NCBI GenBank assembly: GCA_012932295.1
Contig: JAAONU010000001.1
Location: 7,711,104 to 7,775,103 of the forward strand
From: Cyclina sinensis
Lineage: Eukaryota > Mollusca > Bivalvia > Venerida > Veneridae
Direction: 5' to 3'
Length of the DNA stretch: 64,000 nt
The notes under the pieces are model-generated. The model was given only the letters and a program-made list of their open reading frames with translations. It did not search any database and had not been told where the DNA came from. The position numbers were made by a program, and so were the translations under genes. Shown one piece after another: positions 49,536-61,626 of the stretch. Numbering within the stretch: the stretch's first letter is position 1; the number at the start of each line of letters is the position of its first letter.

Positions 49536-50935
49536 AGGCCTTAGATGTATGGAAGGAAGTCCGCGCCGTGTTCTGCGACATATCCAAGGCGTTTGACCGA
49601 GTGTGACACCGTGGTCTCATCTTCAAGCTCCGCATGAGTGGTATATCTGGTCGTCTCTTAACTTGGTTTAATGATTATCTGTCCGATAGGAAACAGTTCA
49701 TTGTTTTTTCGGGTACCCAATCTGACACTGTCAAAATCTCTTCGGGCGTTCCACAAGGCTCCATTCTTGGACCTCTTCTTTTCTTGTATATATTAACGAC
49801 ATTGTGTCAATTATCTCGTCTCCAATCCGTCTATTTGCTGATGACACTACACTCTACATTATTGTTGACACTCCCGTTTCATCTGCATATACACTCAACT
49901 CAGATCTCTAAAAAAATAGCTCATTGGCAGAACAATGGCTAGTCTCCTTGAACCTAACTAAAACTAAGTCACTTACCATCCCACGCAAAAGAAACAAGCC
50001 AATCCACCCACCTCTTGTCTTTAACAACACTCAAATAAATAATGCCACTTTTCACAAACACTTGGGCATTGCATTCTTTGATAATGGCACATGGCATACA
50101 CATACACAAGAAATCGAAAACAAGGCATTGCAACGCATAATCATACTAAGATCGTTCAAATTCACTCTTGACAGAAAATCATTAGAAACTATAAACTTCT
50201 CCTTAATTTGCCCAATTCTTGAGTACGCCGATGTTGTTTGGGACAACATTACACAAAGCGATGTGGACGATCTTGAACGAATCCAAATTGAAGCCGCAAG
50301 AATTTCTCTGGAGCAACTCAGTTGGTTTCACATGCCAACCTCTATAAAGAAACATTACTTGAGCCTTTAAAAGATCGCCGAGATAAGCACAAACTGATAC
50401 TCTTCTATAAAATGAAAAATACTTTATCTCCAACATATCTGTCATGTTTGGTACCCTCCATCTGTTGGACATACTACACCATATGGATTACGAAACACGG
50501 GTGAGATCAGAAACATCCATTGTAATACTGAACTTTTCTCAAAGTCTTTCATGCCTTCTACTATTGTCTCTTGGAACTCCCTCCCAGCCACCATTCAAAA
50601 CTTACCAACGTTATCTGCCTTTAAAAATGTTCTTAACAAAAACAAAAAGAAAGTACCTAAATTCTACTATCAAGGTAACAGAGAGGCATCGATTTAACAT
50701 GCGCGTCTACGCATGCACTGCAGCTCACTAAAGGGACATCTCTATTCAAAAAACATCATTGAAGATCCTGTGTGTGCCTGTGGCCTTGTGGAAGATACAG
50801 ATCATTATCTTTATACTGTCCACTTTATACTCAGCAACGAATGGTCATTTTAAACAAATTGCAACCATTGGCACCGATCACTTAAAATACCTTCCTCTAC
50901 GGTATGGACACCATTGACAGTATAAATGATAAATA
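49534..50935 (+). pseudogene. CR1/jockey-like non-LTR retrotransposon ORF2 fragment
   Basis: Reverse transcriptase blocks appear in order. VRAVFCDISKAFDRV has the first catalytic Asp. GISGRLLTWFNDYLSDRKQ and GVPQGSILGPLLFL follow. A frameshift near 49785 precedes FADDTT (the YADD motif). Then come SLNLTKTKSLTI, HKHLGIAF and ILEYADVVWD. The C-terminal region continues with DRRDKHKLILFYKM and a final C-rich knuckle, DPVCACG...DTDHYLLYCP near 50765-50830. Several stops and frameshifts (49602, 49785, 49909, 50325) make it inactive. The endonuclease is missing, so it is 5' truncated. It is typical of LINEs widespread in molluscs. Confidence 0.85.
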
Positions 50936-52458
50936 AATATTGTTTAAACCAACATGTCAGATACATGGATACATGTAATTTTAGTAATACAGAATAGTCT
51001 TTAAAACCGTAGAACTGTAAGTGCATTTAAATATACTGTCTATGAGTGTAGTTCGTGCTTATCCTCCATGACCTAAAGAATTAACTCCCTGATGAGTTTG
51101 TCAGAAGTTGTATCTATACAAACAAGATGTATACTAAATTGTAATTCACTTGCTCCCCAGTTCATTATTTAGCAGGTCACCTAAAACAATGAAAAAAAAT
51201 CAGAATCATATGGGTTTGAAATCATGTAGGCTGATATTTACTGGGCCATAATTTCGTCATGTGTAGCTCCATACCACGCGGCAGTTACTTCCCTGAATGA
51301 AGGATAATATCAACAGATGATATCTATAATAGTTCTACCATTTCATCATTTACGAGTAGGACGTGGGCTTTTTCTTTTCCTTTCAGTAAATCAGCTTCGC
51401 ATTAGAGTGACGATGGATCAAATGTTGACGCCAGTGGATGGGAATTCCGGGCCGTGTAGTGTGGATACAAGAACTGCATAATATTTATACGGAACATTTG
51501 TCTTATATTTTCATCGAAGGTCACCTTTTATATATGGTGTTGGGAACACATATAAAAATAATGAAAAAAAAAAGATTAAACTCGAAAAGTGTTTAACTTT
51601 ATATTTTCAATCCTGAAAAAAAGAGTTCTAAAATGTTTCTGTATGATAATGTTATTACTGTCATGCAATAATAAATGCTTTTGAATACTATGGATGCTAC
51701 TAATAAACCGGCTTATTACTTCAGGCTATAAAAGTTTTATAACACGAGTTTTTTACCTGACTCTAGACTTGCATTGAAAGGCTTTTCATGACAAAAGTAA
51801 CCTCTACACCGGTGCACAATATTTAAACCATCCTTCTGAATTATCCTCTTATTAGTACTTGATACTATGTGGAGCTACACCTATTATTATTTATTACAGC
51901 TACTAAGTTGTTAAAGATGCATAAAGATGCATAACTCTTTCACCAATAATCGCGTTTGCGACGGATTGTAATCCTAGTTATTTCCGCTTCAATTTTGTTT
52001 GATGATTAGACACTCTATGGATATCGGGTAAATTTCCTTGCTTTTATGTGTATGTTTGTGTGTGTGTGCTTTGGTTGATGCAACTTTTAGAACAAGATGT
52101 GAAATCATTTTCAAGAGATCGTAATTTCACAAAAGTTTTTGATTATTTAGAAATTTGAATTGGCCATTTTGATATTTTTATTTAAAAAAAAAAAAACATC
52201 TTAAAGCAAAATATTTCAGGCTTCGGTATAAATAACTTGGTTTAATTCAGTCCTCTGAGTCAATGTTAATACACAATTCGTTATAAAGATTTTGACAGTT
52301 TATAGTGTCCAACTTGGTAAACTGTTGAGGGCTTGAGCCATCTTTATAGATGACATAACAGTGTAATGTCACGATTGTCCAATGAAAATCGACAATGCAC
52401 ACGTGCAGTATCATAAAGGTTCATGACGTTATCCTGTGCAATTCCGACCAGACTAGGG
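50936..52458. other. Unassigned spacer
   Basis: A TTTCAG at 51382-51387 is followed by a 17-codon ATG frame at 51414, which is too short to call. I see nothing else. Confidence 0.35.
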
Positions 52459-52672
52459 ACGGCGGAATTTCTCCGGGATAGCTGATCTCGTCTAAATCTT
52501 CTTTGTCCCTTACCTCTGATTCAAGTGAGGAAGAAGTCACTCTCTTGCGGTGAGACTGGACAGTAAACTGGTTGGATACCAAGGAGCACTTGTGAGGTTG
52601 ACTAACCGCCGGGATATGACAAAAAAAGTTGAAACTGGCATTAAACCCCAGTAAAACAAAAAACAAAACAAA
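52459..52672 (+). mobile_element. SINE family 1, copy 2 (5' truncated or diverged head)
   Basis: GGCGGAATTTCTCCGGGATA, CTCTGATTCAAGTGAGGAAG and GCCGGGATATGAC, then GGCATTAAACCCCAGTAAAAC, match copies 1 and 3. The tRNA head is not recognisable. An AC/A-rich tail follows. Confidence 0.75.
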
Positions 52673-52751
52673 AAATAAAAAGCACTGTTTAACTTCATAA
52701 ATCATATAACTTTTGCGGGGGACTTTTAACTGTTTGATTTTATAGGACTTA

Positions 52752-53026
52752 TTGCCGGCCCGGCTAGCTCAATCGGTAGAGCAAGATTGACGATCCCAGT
52801 TCTATCACCATAAGGGCCGGCAAAATTTCTCCGTGATAATTGATCACAGACAATGCGTCTATAGGACATTTGTCTCTCACCTCTGAAACAAGTGAGGAAG
52901 TAGTCAGTCACTTGCGGAGAAATTGGTTATTAGATTGGTTGGATACCCAGGAACACTGGTTAGGTGGACTGACTGCCGGGATATGACTTTAGCTGTTAAA
53001 CTGGCTTTAAACACCCATAAAACTAA
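52752..53026 (+). mobile_element. SINE family 1, copy 3
   Basis: GCCCGGCTAGCTCAATCGGT (A-box) and the body match copy 1 closely through ACAATGCGTCTATAGG and GCCGGGATATGACTTTAGC. It lies only 80 bp after copy 2, in the same orientation. The B-box is degraded (CAGTTCTATCACC). Confidence 0.78.
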
Positions 53027-53717
53027 AATAATTATAAGACTTATAACTGAGGTGGGTGACTTTTAACAGTTTAATATAAGTAAAGAAGAACTATTTATAT
53101 ATACACATAATACAAGAAAAAGACAAAATGAAAGAAAAGTAATCAAATGAAAGAAAATAAATATAATCATAGTACAAAATTTAAATTAAAAATACTCATA
53201 ACTTATCGTCGTGTTATAGCCGCATTATGAGTTGTTTAACAAACATTGATAGGATTTTACAAAAATACGTTTTTTAATCAAAACAGTAGTAGCTTCTACA
53301 TGTTTTACATAGTTGAGCTTCGGTGCTTCTATGTTCGAAACTGTGTCAAATGTTTTCCATCGAAAATACAGATAATACTGAATTTGCAACATTCGTCTCA
53401 TATCTACATTAGATGATAAAATTTTGATTTGGTTTATATTTTAAATTGTTTTGCTCGAAAGGATGCCGGTTCTTCTTTTCTGCTGCTTCTTAATGAAGAC
53501 ACTGAAAGAATATTCATGTAAAATAAAATTCAATTCAGAATTTTGGTTGACAGTTATAGTTGTTAGTATCAATGATGAACAAATAATATTAATATATGAT
53601 GAGCAGTTTTTAGAAATATGTGTTCTCTCTAAACTTACAAAGTTGTGATCATACAACCATGAAGATATACGACAAAATGAAAAAAAAAACAGACACGTGA
53701 TTTCAACTTTATTTTTA
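53027..53717. other. 3' flank of the DSL gene
   Basis: This is AT-rich and encodes nothing that I can support. The polyadenylation signal of the minus-strand gene is at 53708-53713 (AATAAA), only a few bases beyond its stop. Confidence 0.5.
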
Positions 53718-56700
53718 TCATTTACCACGTAAAATGTTCAAAGCCTTTTCAAATGAAAATGCGTCCTCCAGCACTGCATTGTTTTTCTCCGTGTAGCTAG
53801 CAAAGACTTTTAGCTTTGTATACCACTCTCATGGTTTCATTAAAATATAACTATGTCTAATCAGACTTCATGCAGACAAACATGAGATATCAATTTTGCA
53901 TTGAAGAGCCTAACATGCTTTATATTGTGATATGAAAATTTTGATATTTACCATACAAGTATTGCAAGCAGCACAATCAGGAAAACAGCGGCCACAGAAC
54001 AGCCAACAATAATACCAAGATTGTCGGAAGGCGATGTTACATTGTGTTGATAGAGAGATGTGATGTTTGACTTCTGTAACAAGGTTTAGATAATTGATTA
54101 TTACTGACAGAATAAAATGATGTCATACCAGATAGATTCCAAGCGTTAAGTTTGTTAGGATTTTAGATAAATTATGTTTGCATTGTGCGAAAGCCATGGC
54201 GGTGCAGTGAGTGTAATGTTAGTGAAAAAAATCGTATGAATTATTGAGTTGTAAAGAACGGTGACAATTTACTAAAACGGACTCCAGTTTGAACACAGCT
54301 GAGAAAGTAATTTGATTTTATTTAAACTGTATGAATTATGTACAACTTAACAAACATGTTAACTATGATTCACTAAATGATACCACAACACAGAAACTAA
54401 TATACCGCTGTTGTTACGATAAAACTTGAGACCCTTTGTTTTTTCGTCGTTGATGTGACAGTAGATACCATCCTAACATCACATATCTTTCCTGTTAGAT
54501 AAAAAATGTATACAAATCAATTTATTATGAAAGAATTTTATTCAATGAACCCTTTTTGCCATTTCGTTTCACAGTACCAATACTTTACCCGGAAATGATG
54601 ATGAAAATTTCAAAGTAACTGTCATACGACTCTGTTTCTTTCTTTCTTTCTTTCTTTCTTCTTTAATTCCTTTATTTATTTATTTACTTATTTTTGAGTT
54701 TGTAATTTAAGTTTTAAATTTAAAACAAAAGACGTGTTTCAAAAGAAAAAAAACAAGAAAGAGTCCAGTTTTCTTTAAATCCGCATAAAAAAGATTCTTT
54801 TTTAAAGACGATCACAGTTGTGTGTTTTGCATATAACTTACCTGTATATGAAGACAAACAGGAACAGTTGTATCCACCAGACGTGTTTGGTACACATGTT
54901 GAATTATGCTGACATGTGTGGCTCTGACAAGGACCCGTGTCACATTCGGTCCCACTCCATCCTGTAAAAAGATACCTTGTGACTATAATGTACTGCTTTA
55001 AGAAGCAATTATGTGATATCAGTCTCTCTCTTAAGAGTAAAGTTCAAATATATTATTCTTCAGATATAAAGGTAATCCTGCAATAAGCCGAGCAGAATCC
55101 AAACGCAAAAGGCTTGGCTCAGAACAAAATATACTACTCAAAATTTGATAGGGATCTCTTTTTATTTCTTAAATATCTTTTTAATGATAACCTCAAAATA
55201 ACTGATTTTTTCTCATACATGTAGTTTATTCATATGGCAAAGCTGACATGTCCAGCAGATTTTGATTGTTTACCTGTACATGGCTCGATATGCAAGGGAA
55301 AAGCGATGCCCCTGGAAAAGTAGTGCACCGCGGGCATGTACCTTCATGTACACATCTGTTTTATTCAGACTTTGCTTGTGCATGGTAACGTTTATATCGA
55401 ACCTAGCACTGGTCATGGCAAATCTACGGCAAAGACGGCGTATTGACGATGAGGAGAAGGATCGGGGTAGGGATGCTTGAGGCTAGGCGTTCCTAACGGC
55501 ACGTGGCAGGTGTCCTTGGGGTGTCCCAGAGCACCGTTGCCGGGATGTGGCGACGGTTTCAAACTTACGGTCATGTCACGCATAGGCATGGCGGAGGGCG
55601 TCAGAGGTCCACAACTCAGCGTGAGGACCGGTTTATTGTCGTTCAAGCGCGACGTCAGCGCTTTGTTACCGCTACTGCCTTCCAAAATGACTTCCAGAAT
55701 GCCACTGGTGTAAGACTTTCCACTCAAACCATCAGGAACCATCTTCATACAGCTGGCATGAGGGCTAGAAGGCCAGCAATCCGAATCCTATTGACGCAAA
55801 ACCACATCCAGGCACGTCTTCAATGGCCCCGCGATCACGCCAGGTGGACGCTGCATGACTGGGCCCCAGTGCTGTTCACTGACGAGTCTAGATTTTGTAT
55901 GGGCTTCACTGATAGGCGAGTGCGGGTATGGAAATCCGCCAATGAGCGTTTGGCACCCGTATGTGTTGCTACCCATGACCGTCATGGCGGGGGCTCAGTC
56001 ATGGTGTGGGCGGGCATTTGCATGCAGGGAAGAACGGACCTGCACATTGTTCAAAACGGCACACTGACGGTTGTACGATACGTCAATGAGATTTTAGATG
56101 TGTACGTTCGTCCGTACGCTGGTGCAATAGGTCTTGAGTTATTTTAATGGACGACAACGCCCAGCCTTACAGGGCAAGGCTCACCGGCGTGTACCTGGAG
56201 GCAGCAGCCATAGAGAGAATGGACTGGCCAGCAAGGTCTCCAGACCTCAATCCAATAGAGCACGCCTGGGACATGCTGCAGACTGCAATATCTGCTCGCC
56301 CAGTCCAGCCAACCACGGTCCCTGGGCTACAGCAGGCCCTTCTGGACGAGTGGGCTCGACTCCCACAACAAAGCATCTGGATACTCATTAGCAGCATGAG
56401 AAGGCGGTGCAAAGCAGTAATCCAAGCAAACGGACACCACACGCGATATTAAAGCAAAATTCAGGCCATAGACTTGACTTTTCCAAAAAGTTCCATTTCA
56501 TCTCCTGTCTTTTTTATCCCAAATTCGTGCCCCTCCCACGGCTCAGCCTCTGTCACGCTTCAACAGTTTACAGACTTACTCATTTTTTGGTAGTAAACTG
56601 TTGTCATATGAACATATTTTCAGAATCACAACAAAAAATGTAATCTTTCAACCGTATGTAGTAAATATACACATTCTTATAAGTGATCCCTATCAAATTT

Positions 56701-59700
56701 TGAGTAGTATACAAAACTACCGAAACTCTAGAGTGATACTTTTTTACATTTTTTATTTAATCCCCTTCCACAAAGCGAGGAGGGGATTATAGGAATGGCC
56801 TCTGTCTGTCAGTCCGTCCGTCCGTCTATCACTGCGTCCTTCCTTCTGTCCGTCCGTAACACTTTCGTGTCCGCTCGATAACTTTTAAACCGCTGAAAAA
56901 TGTTTGAAATAACTTGGCAAAAGTGATTACCATTATGAGACGATGTGCAGAGTGCAATAATTGGGTTGCTTCCCACAAGGTCAAGGCCACAGTTAAAGGT
57001 CAAATATCCACATTTCACGTCTGCTCTATAACTTACTAACTTGGCTTACAAAAAGTTTCTTTATTGCTTTGCACAAATGATCACCCCTATGACACAATGT
57101 GCAGAACCCAATATTTGTCCGTCCGTCTGTCCGTCCGTAACACTTCCGTTTCCGCTCAATAATTTTTAAACTGCTGAGAATGTTTTGAACTATCTTGGCT
57201 TATTAAAAGTTTTTTATTACTTTACACAAGTGATCACCACTATGACACAATGTGCAGAACCAAACATCTGTCCGTCCTTCTGTCCGTCCGTAACACTTTC
57301 GTGTCCGGTCCATAACTTTTTAGCTGCTGAAAACTTTTGAAATTACTTGGCACAAGTGATCACCAGTAGGAGACGATGTGCAGAGCGCAATTGGATTGCT
57401 ACCCCCAAGGTCAAGGTCACACAAAGGTCAAGTGTTGAAAAGTCTTCATTTCGTTTCCACTTCATGACTTTTAAACCGCTGATTTTTTTTCGAAGTAACT
57501 TGGCACAAGTTATCACCATTATTAAGCAATGTGCAGAGCACGATAATTGGGTTGCTACCCCAAGGTCAAGATCACACTTAAAAGTCAAGTGTTAAAAGTC
57601 TACATTTTGTGTCTACTCAATAACTTTCAAACTGCTAAAAAAATTTGAAATAACTTGACACAAGTGATCACCATTATGAGACGATGTACAGAGCGCAATA
57701 ATTGGGTTGCTTCCCACAAGGTCAAGGCCACAGTTAAAGGTCAAATATCCACATTTCACGTCTGCTCTATAACTTACTAGCTTGGCTTACGAAAAGTTGT
57801 TTAATTACTTTGCACAAATTATCACCACTATGACACGATGTGCAGAATCCAACTTCCAGGTTGCTACCCCAAAGGTCAAGCTTAAATGTTCTCCATAACT
57901 TTTTGACTTTATGGAAGATTTTAAATAACTTGGCACAAATAATTACTATCATGAGACTACATTGTATGTTAAAGGTCAAGAAGCACATATTCATTACGCT
58001 GCGGAAGGGGATTTAGGTGTCCTTCAGACTGCCTTGTTAAGATAAGCGACACACTCGAGTAAAAAAAAACATCATAATTCATCTGCACGAAAACATTTTT
58101 TTACTACTCCGTCACTTTTCAAGAGTCTTTTGTCCCTTTGCTATAGGGCATGTATATAAGGCAAATGATTAACAACTTTTGCAAAATGTAATGTGATGAG
58201 ACATGCAGATTAGATGCCTGATTTTTTCTCTTCATAACAGATATCTAGTTGCAAATCGACATTTTTCTTACTATCATATTTTTTTTAAATATTAACTACA
58301 CCCAGAAGAAACGAATACAGAACACATGATACGATTTATATATATTTATAAGTATAGGGCTCACCAGGGCTGCAAATTTTGTTACCACTTCCGGTACAGT
58401 TGTATTGGCCAACTTTCGGTTTGCAGTATTTATTACAGCTGCCATAGAAATATTTGTCACACAAAATCCTGTATTCAAAGTCGAGTCTGTAAAAATATCA
58501 ACTTGGCAAAATAATAAAAATATAAAATATCATACAATAAAGGTTCATACAATTAACCTGTAATGTTTTGTTTACATTGAAACAATTACAGTGGCTGCTA
58601 AGACGTAAACGTACCACAGAAAACATGACAATTATATTGATATACACATATGTTTTACTAGCCCGATCGGTTTTACGTGGAACAGGTACTGAAATGTCTT
58701 GCCGTCAAACTTCAAGAAAAAACTTTTCATTTATGAAAAGATAGATTTAAGGAAAATGTGTCAGAAATCCTTACACGACAGCGGATCCTTTGATCATCTT
58801 GGTAACAAAACTAGGATTTGTATAAAATGGTGCTGGTTCCCCTTGCCCCACGTTGAATTTGAGATCTTCTAATTTGTCAGGTGATTTATTGGCGGTGTCA
58901 AACCTGTCTTCGTCCCAGACAACAAACGTCAGTCCAAGGTTAGTCTACAAAGAAAGATGCCTAGAAAGAGTTTTTTCAGTCAAAAACCACTTATTTTTAG
59001 GCTTAAGAAACGTTGGAACAGCATCTCTTTATTTGATTATTGGAAAAAAATATTTTTTTGTTCCCACTGAGTAACGTTGACTACGGTAAAAACGTTTCTG
59101 ACTTGACCAGACAACTATACTATAAGCCGGTATAGTTTTCTTTATATTAGAAAGACGTCTTCAAAAGGTCTAATTTACAAACTTTCTGAACACTCGTCGT
59201 GTTTTCCGCATTTTTTAATTTTTAATGTTAGGTATTTTTGTCATTCTGAACACATACATGATTTGTAAATTGAATGAAATAAAACCGCAGTTCAGGTGCA
59301 TCTTACGAATAATTTCTCAATTGGATCTGTTAATCTGATTAAAACAAAATAGAAAATTTTTGAATGTGCAAGTATATAAAGAAACTAAACCTGTAAAATT
59401 TGTAGGTTTTTATGGAAAACTTTCTGACAAAGCGAACATATCGTTTGTCATCTGTATTTTACATGTACAATGAGTTAAAATGTGTTATTGTGTATAAGTG
59501 TGTGTAAAAGTATTGAAAATAATTCTTGCTACCAAATAATATCATTTTTTAAAGTATTTTCACTTAACGACACCTAAATAAAGTATTTGACTTGAATTTA
59601 TCTGTAATGATTTGTTTCATATAGATTCTTACAGTAAAATTTTTGAATGTTAGTTTGAAAGGGTTGCTGATTTTTCCAGTGCTGTTTCCAAATGTAATGC

Positions 59701-60218
59701 TGTTGGTGTCATTGTAGAGTCCTGTTGTTACTGTCTCAGAAACGTTGGCTCTGAAATGATAATTATAGTGACAGTTAATTCCTAGTGTGAACAGGAATGT
59801 TTTCAATATTTTGTTTTCTAAAATACACGGTTGTACTAGAAACGGCGGTTGAGTTAAATGTCAGACTTTGAACCGGGGCGACTTGTACTGTAACCTATCA
59901 AAGCGATCGTAAAGTAATGGCCCGATACCTCTCTTAACCGATGCCATAATAACTTGATAAACCCTACGTATTTATTTTCGTCAAAGAAGATCACCAATGC
60001 AGAACTTTATTAGTTTGCCCTTTCACAAAAAAAACGCAGTATAAATGATAAAATGTTTACCCCAAAGTCCCTTGGTTTAAGAATATCTGTATGTAAGGGT
60101 CACACGGGTCGCAAGAACTAGGACCTTTATCGCAACATTTGCCTGTGGAATCTGTTCCATTTTTGTTCAGATACGACTTTAACCGAACTTCGACATATCC
60201 GGAACTGTCAATACAGGC
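53718..60218 (-). CDS. Short DSL-family (Delta/Jagged-like) Notch-ligand-type membrane protein, first exon not placed
   Basis: Exons in transcript order are 60218-60061, 59750-59633, 58944-58775, 58486-58365, 54961-54842, 54491 to about 54406, 54073-53957 and 53825-53718. Phases agree across every junction, giving about 332 residues plus a missing signal exon. Exons 1-3 form an MNNL-like region (GYVEVRLKSYLN, GKCCDKG, SNPFKLTF, LTFVVWDEDRFD). Exon 4 is a DSL domain (FEYRILCDKYFYGSCNKYC...CTGSGNKICSPGW). Exon 5 is one six-Cys EGF repeat. After a Ser/Thr linker, exon 7 has the transmembrane helix LGIIVGCSVAAVFLIVLLAI, and exon 8 adds a 35-residue tail. Classical Delta or Jagged proteins have many more EGF repeats. 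The linker exon's donor is uncertain (54406 or 54418), and the last acceptor lacks a good pyrimidine tract. Confidence 0.85.
55132..56709 (+). mobile_element. Tc1/mariner element (1578 bp), decayed
   Basis: The TIRs start TACTACTCAAAATTTGATAG (55132-55156) and are mirrored at 56685-56709. TA duplicates flank both ends (55130-55131, 56710-56711). The element is GC-richer than its surroundings and lies in the intron between the EGF and DSL exons, opposite to the host gene's direction. Confidence 0.9.
55427..56452 (+). pseudogene. Tc1-family transposase (DD34E), broken
   Basis: Starting near ATG 55427 the paired N-terminal helix-turn-helix is split by a frameshift and a TAA around 55465-55495. 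It then continues as VAGVLGVSQSTVAGMWRRF with the linker GGGRQRSTT. The catalytic core has FTDESRF (first Asp), GGGSVMVWAGI and, after a one-base frameshift near 56146, MDDNAQPYRA (second Asp). RSPDLNPIEHAWD follows, with the Glu 34 residues beyond the second Asp, so the triad is DD34E. The end is the TAA at 56450. Full length would be about 340 residues. At least two frameshifts and one stop mean it is inactive. Confidence 0.9.
56757..58030. repeat. 1.27-kb mollusc-type interspersed repeat, about 170-bp period
   Basis: It begins ATCCCCTTCCACAAAGCGAGG, passes through GTCCGTCCGTCCGT arrays, then repeats 'gaaataacttggcacaagtgatcaccattatgagacgatgtgcagagcgcaataattgggttgctacccaaggtcaaggtcac' about six times. 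It ends GCGGAAGGGGATTTAGG, so the termini are inverted. It sits in the same intron as the Tc1 element. Confidence 0.78.
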
Positions 60219-60471
60219 CTGAAATAGACAGATACGACTTTATCCGAACTTAGATATATCCGGAACTCTCAATACATGTCTGAAATAGACAGATACGACT
60301 TTATCCGAACTTCGACATATCCGGAACCGTCAATACAGGCCTGAAATATACAGATACAACTTTATCCGAACTTCGATATATCCGGAACTCTCAATACAGG
60401 TCTGAAACATACAGATTCGACTTAATCCAAACTTCGACGTATCTAGAACTATCAATTCAGGCCTAAACAGT
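60168..60471. repeat. Five 61-bp tandem units spanning a splice acceptor of the DSL gene
   Basis: Units start at 60168, 60229, 60290, 60351 and 60412 (61, 61, 61, 61 and 60 bp). Each contains, on the minus strand, the acceptor TATTTCAG and the first 50 bases or so of the MNNL exon. The genuine exon uses the acceptor of the first unit (exon start 60218). Four decoy acceptors lie upstream in the transcript. The array arose by tandem duplication across the intron/exon border. Confidence 0.9.
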
Positions 60472-60689
60472 CAGATGCATTCAGTGTCTACTGTCTTCCA
60501 AGTAGAGGTAATGCAAATAGTTGCTCCTAAGGAAGATATGTAATTTTGGAAACAATAGTTTAAAGTTCGAAAATGGTAAACGCAAGAATACTAATAATTC
60601 ATGATGTAAAAACAAAAGATCATTAACCTAAACCATGCACAGAAAGAAATAAGGTTAGACATGATAATATTTTATTCATTCTTTGTTTC

Positions 60690-60880
60690 TGTATGAATTT
60701 CCTTCTTTCTTCCTTTCTTTCTCTCTTGTTTTTATATTCATTTTTCTTTCCTACCTTATATTCTATCTTTTTCTTTTTATTTACTTATTTATTTATTTAC
60801 TTATTTATTCATTCATTGTATCTATTACTTAAGCATTTATTTATTTATATAATCATTTATTTGTTTACTTTGATCAGGCA
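60690..60880. repeat. TTTC / TTTA low-complexity tract
   Basis: It consists of degenerate CTTTCTTTC and then ATTTATTTACTTATTT arrays. The ORF over it is an artefact. Confidence 0.8.
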
Positions 60881-60967
60881 GCTATATGGTAATGATAGCT
60901 TCAAAAACAGATTTTTACACAAAAAGCAAATAATACAATATTTAAACTATTTTATTTTAAAATTATT

Positions 60968-61046
60968 TGTAAGTTTACTTGTCTAAATGGAAAAAAACAA
61001 CATACAAACACAAACAAATGACAAGTAATCCAGATAAGGAAAACAT
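60968..61046 (-). CDS. Weak candidate for the signal-peptide exon of the DSL gene
   Basis: The minus-strand ATG at 61046 in a good context (GCCGCATG) opens MFSLSGLLVICLCLYVVFF, a hydrophobic leader. The best downstream donor (AA|GTAAAC) leaves phase 2, whereas the next exon needs phase 0, so the link to the DSL gene is unproven. A phase-0 GT exists but is weak. Confidence 0.2.
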
Positions 61047-61344
61047 GCGGCTTGAGCATACTGAAAAATAAAACGTTTTTCACCCAAAACATTCCGTGAC
61101 ATCCCAGTAAGCATCACGTTTACTTTTATATTAATTTGATAAATTTGTAAAATTCACTCATAAATTTATCAACTTCATTCAATAAGTTGTATTTATTGAC
61201 AGAGATGGTCCTTAAGTATTTGTGTGTCATATTAAGATAAAAGGGTCAACCAAAATGTGAAATAGTTATTTGCCGGGACCCTTATAACTGTCAGTGTTAA
61301 ATATCTTGACGTAATGGCCCATGAAACGGGAAGTAAATGTGTAC

Positions 61345-61626
61345 AATGGTAGAGGTACCGGATCAGTGGTCCAGTGGTGACGCGCTGGACCAACACAGGG
61401 GTCGCGATATCGATCCCCTACTCCTCCACTAAAATTACTTATGGTCTTTTGGATAATACGTTTAACCGAGGTCCCATGTATTAGTGCTGTACACTGAGCA
61501 AAAATGCCAGGTGAGTATCTGGAATGGGATGCTTTCTGTATCTTGCGCTATCCCCCAACAACAAAATAACTAATCTCTGCAGGGGGCGTCGGTCATATGG
61601 GCAACCGGTACCGACAATAAATAAAC
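61345..61626 (+). mobile_element. tRNA-derived SINE (family 2), copy 1
   Basis: The head GTGGTCCAGTGGTGACGCG (A-box) and GATATCGATCCCC (B-box region) is followed by a body from AACCGAGGTCCCATGTATTA through TACACTGAGCAAAAATGCC to AATAAATAAACCC. The body matches 63772-63915. Confidence 0.7.

Noticed and set aside
60168..60471. CRISPR-like array
   Set aside because: Units are contiguous and include exon sequence with no spacers; this is a eukaryotic tandem duplication.
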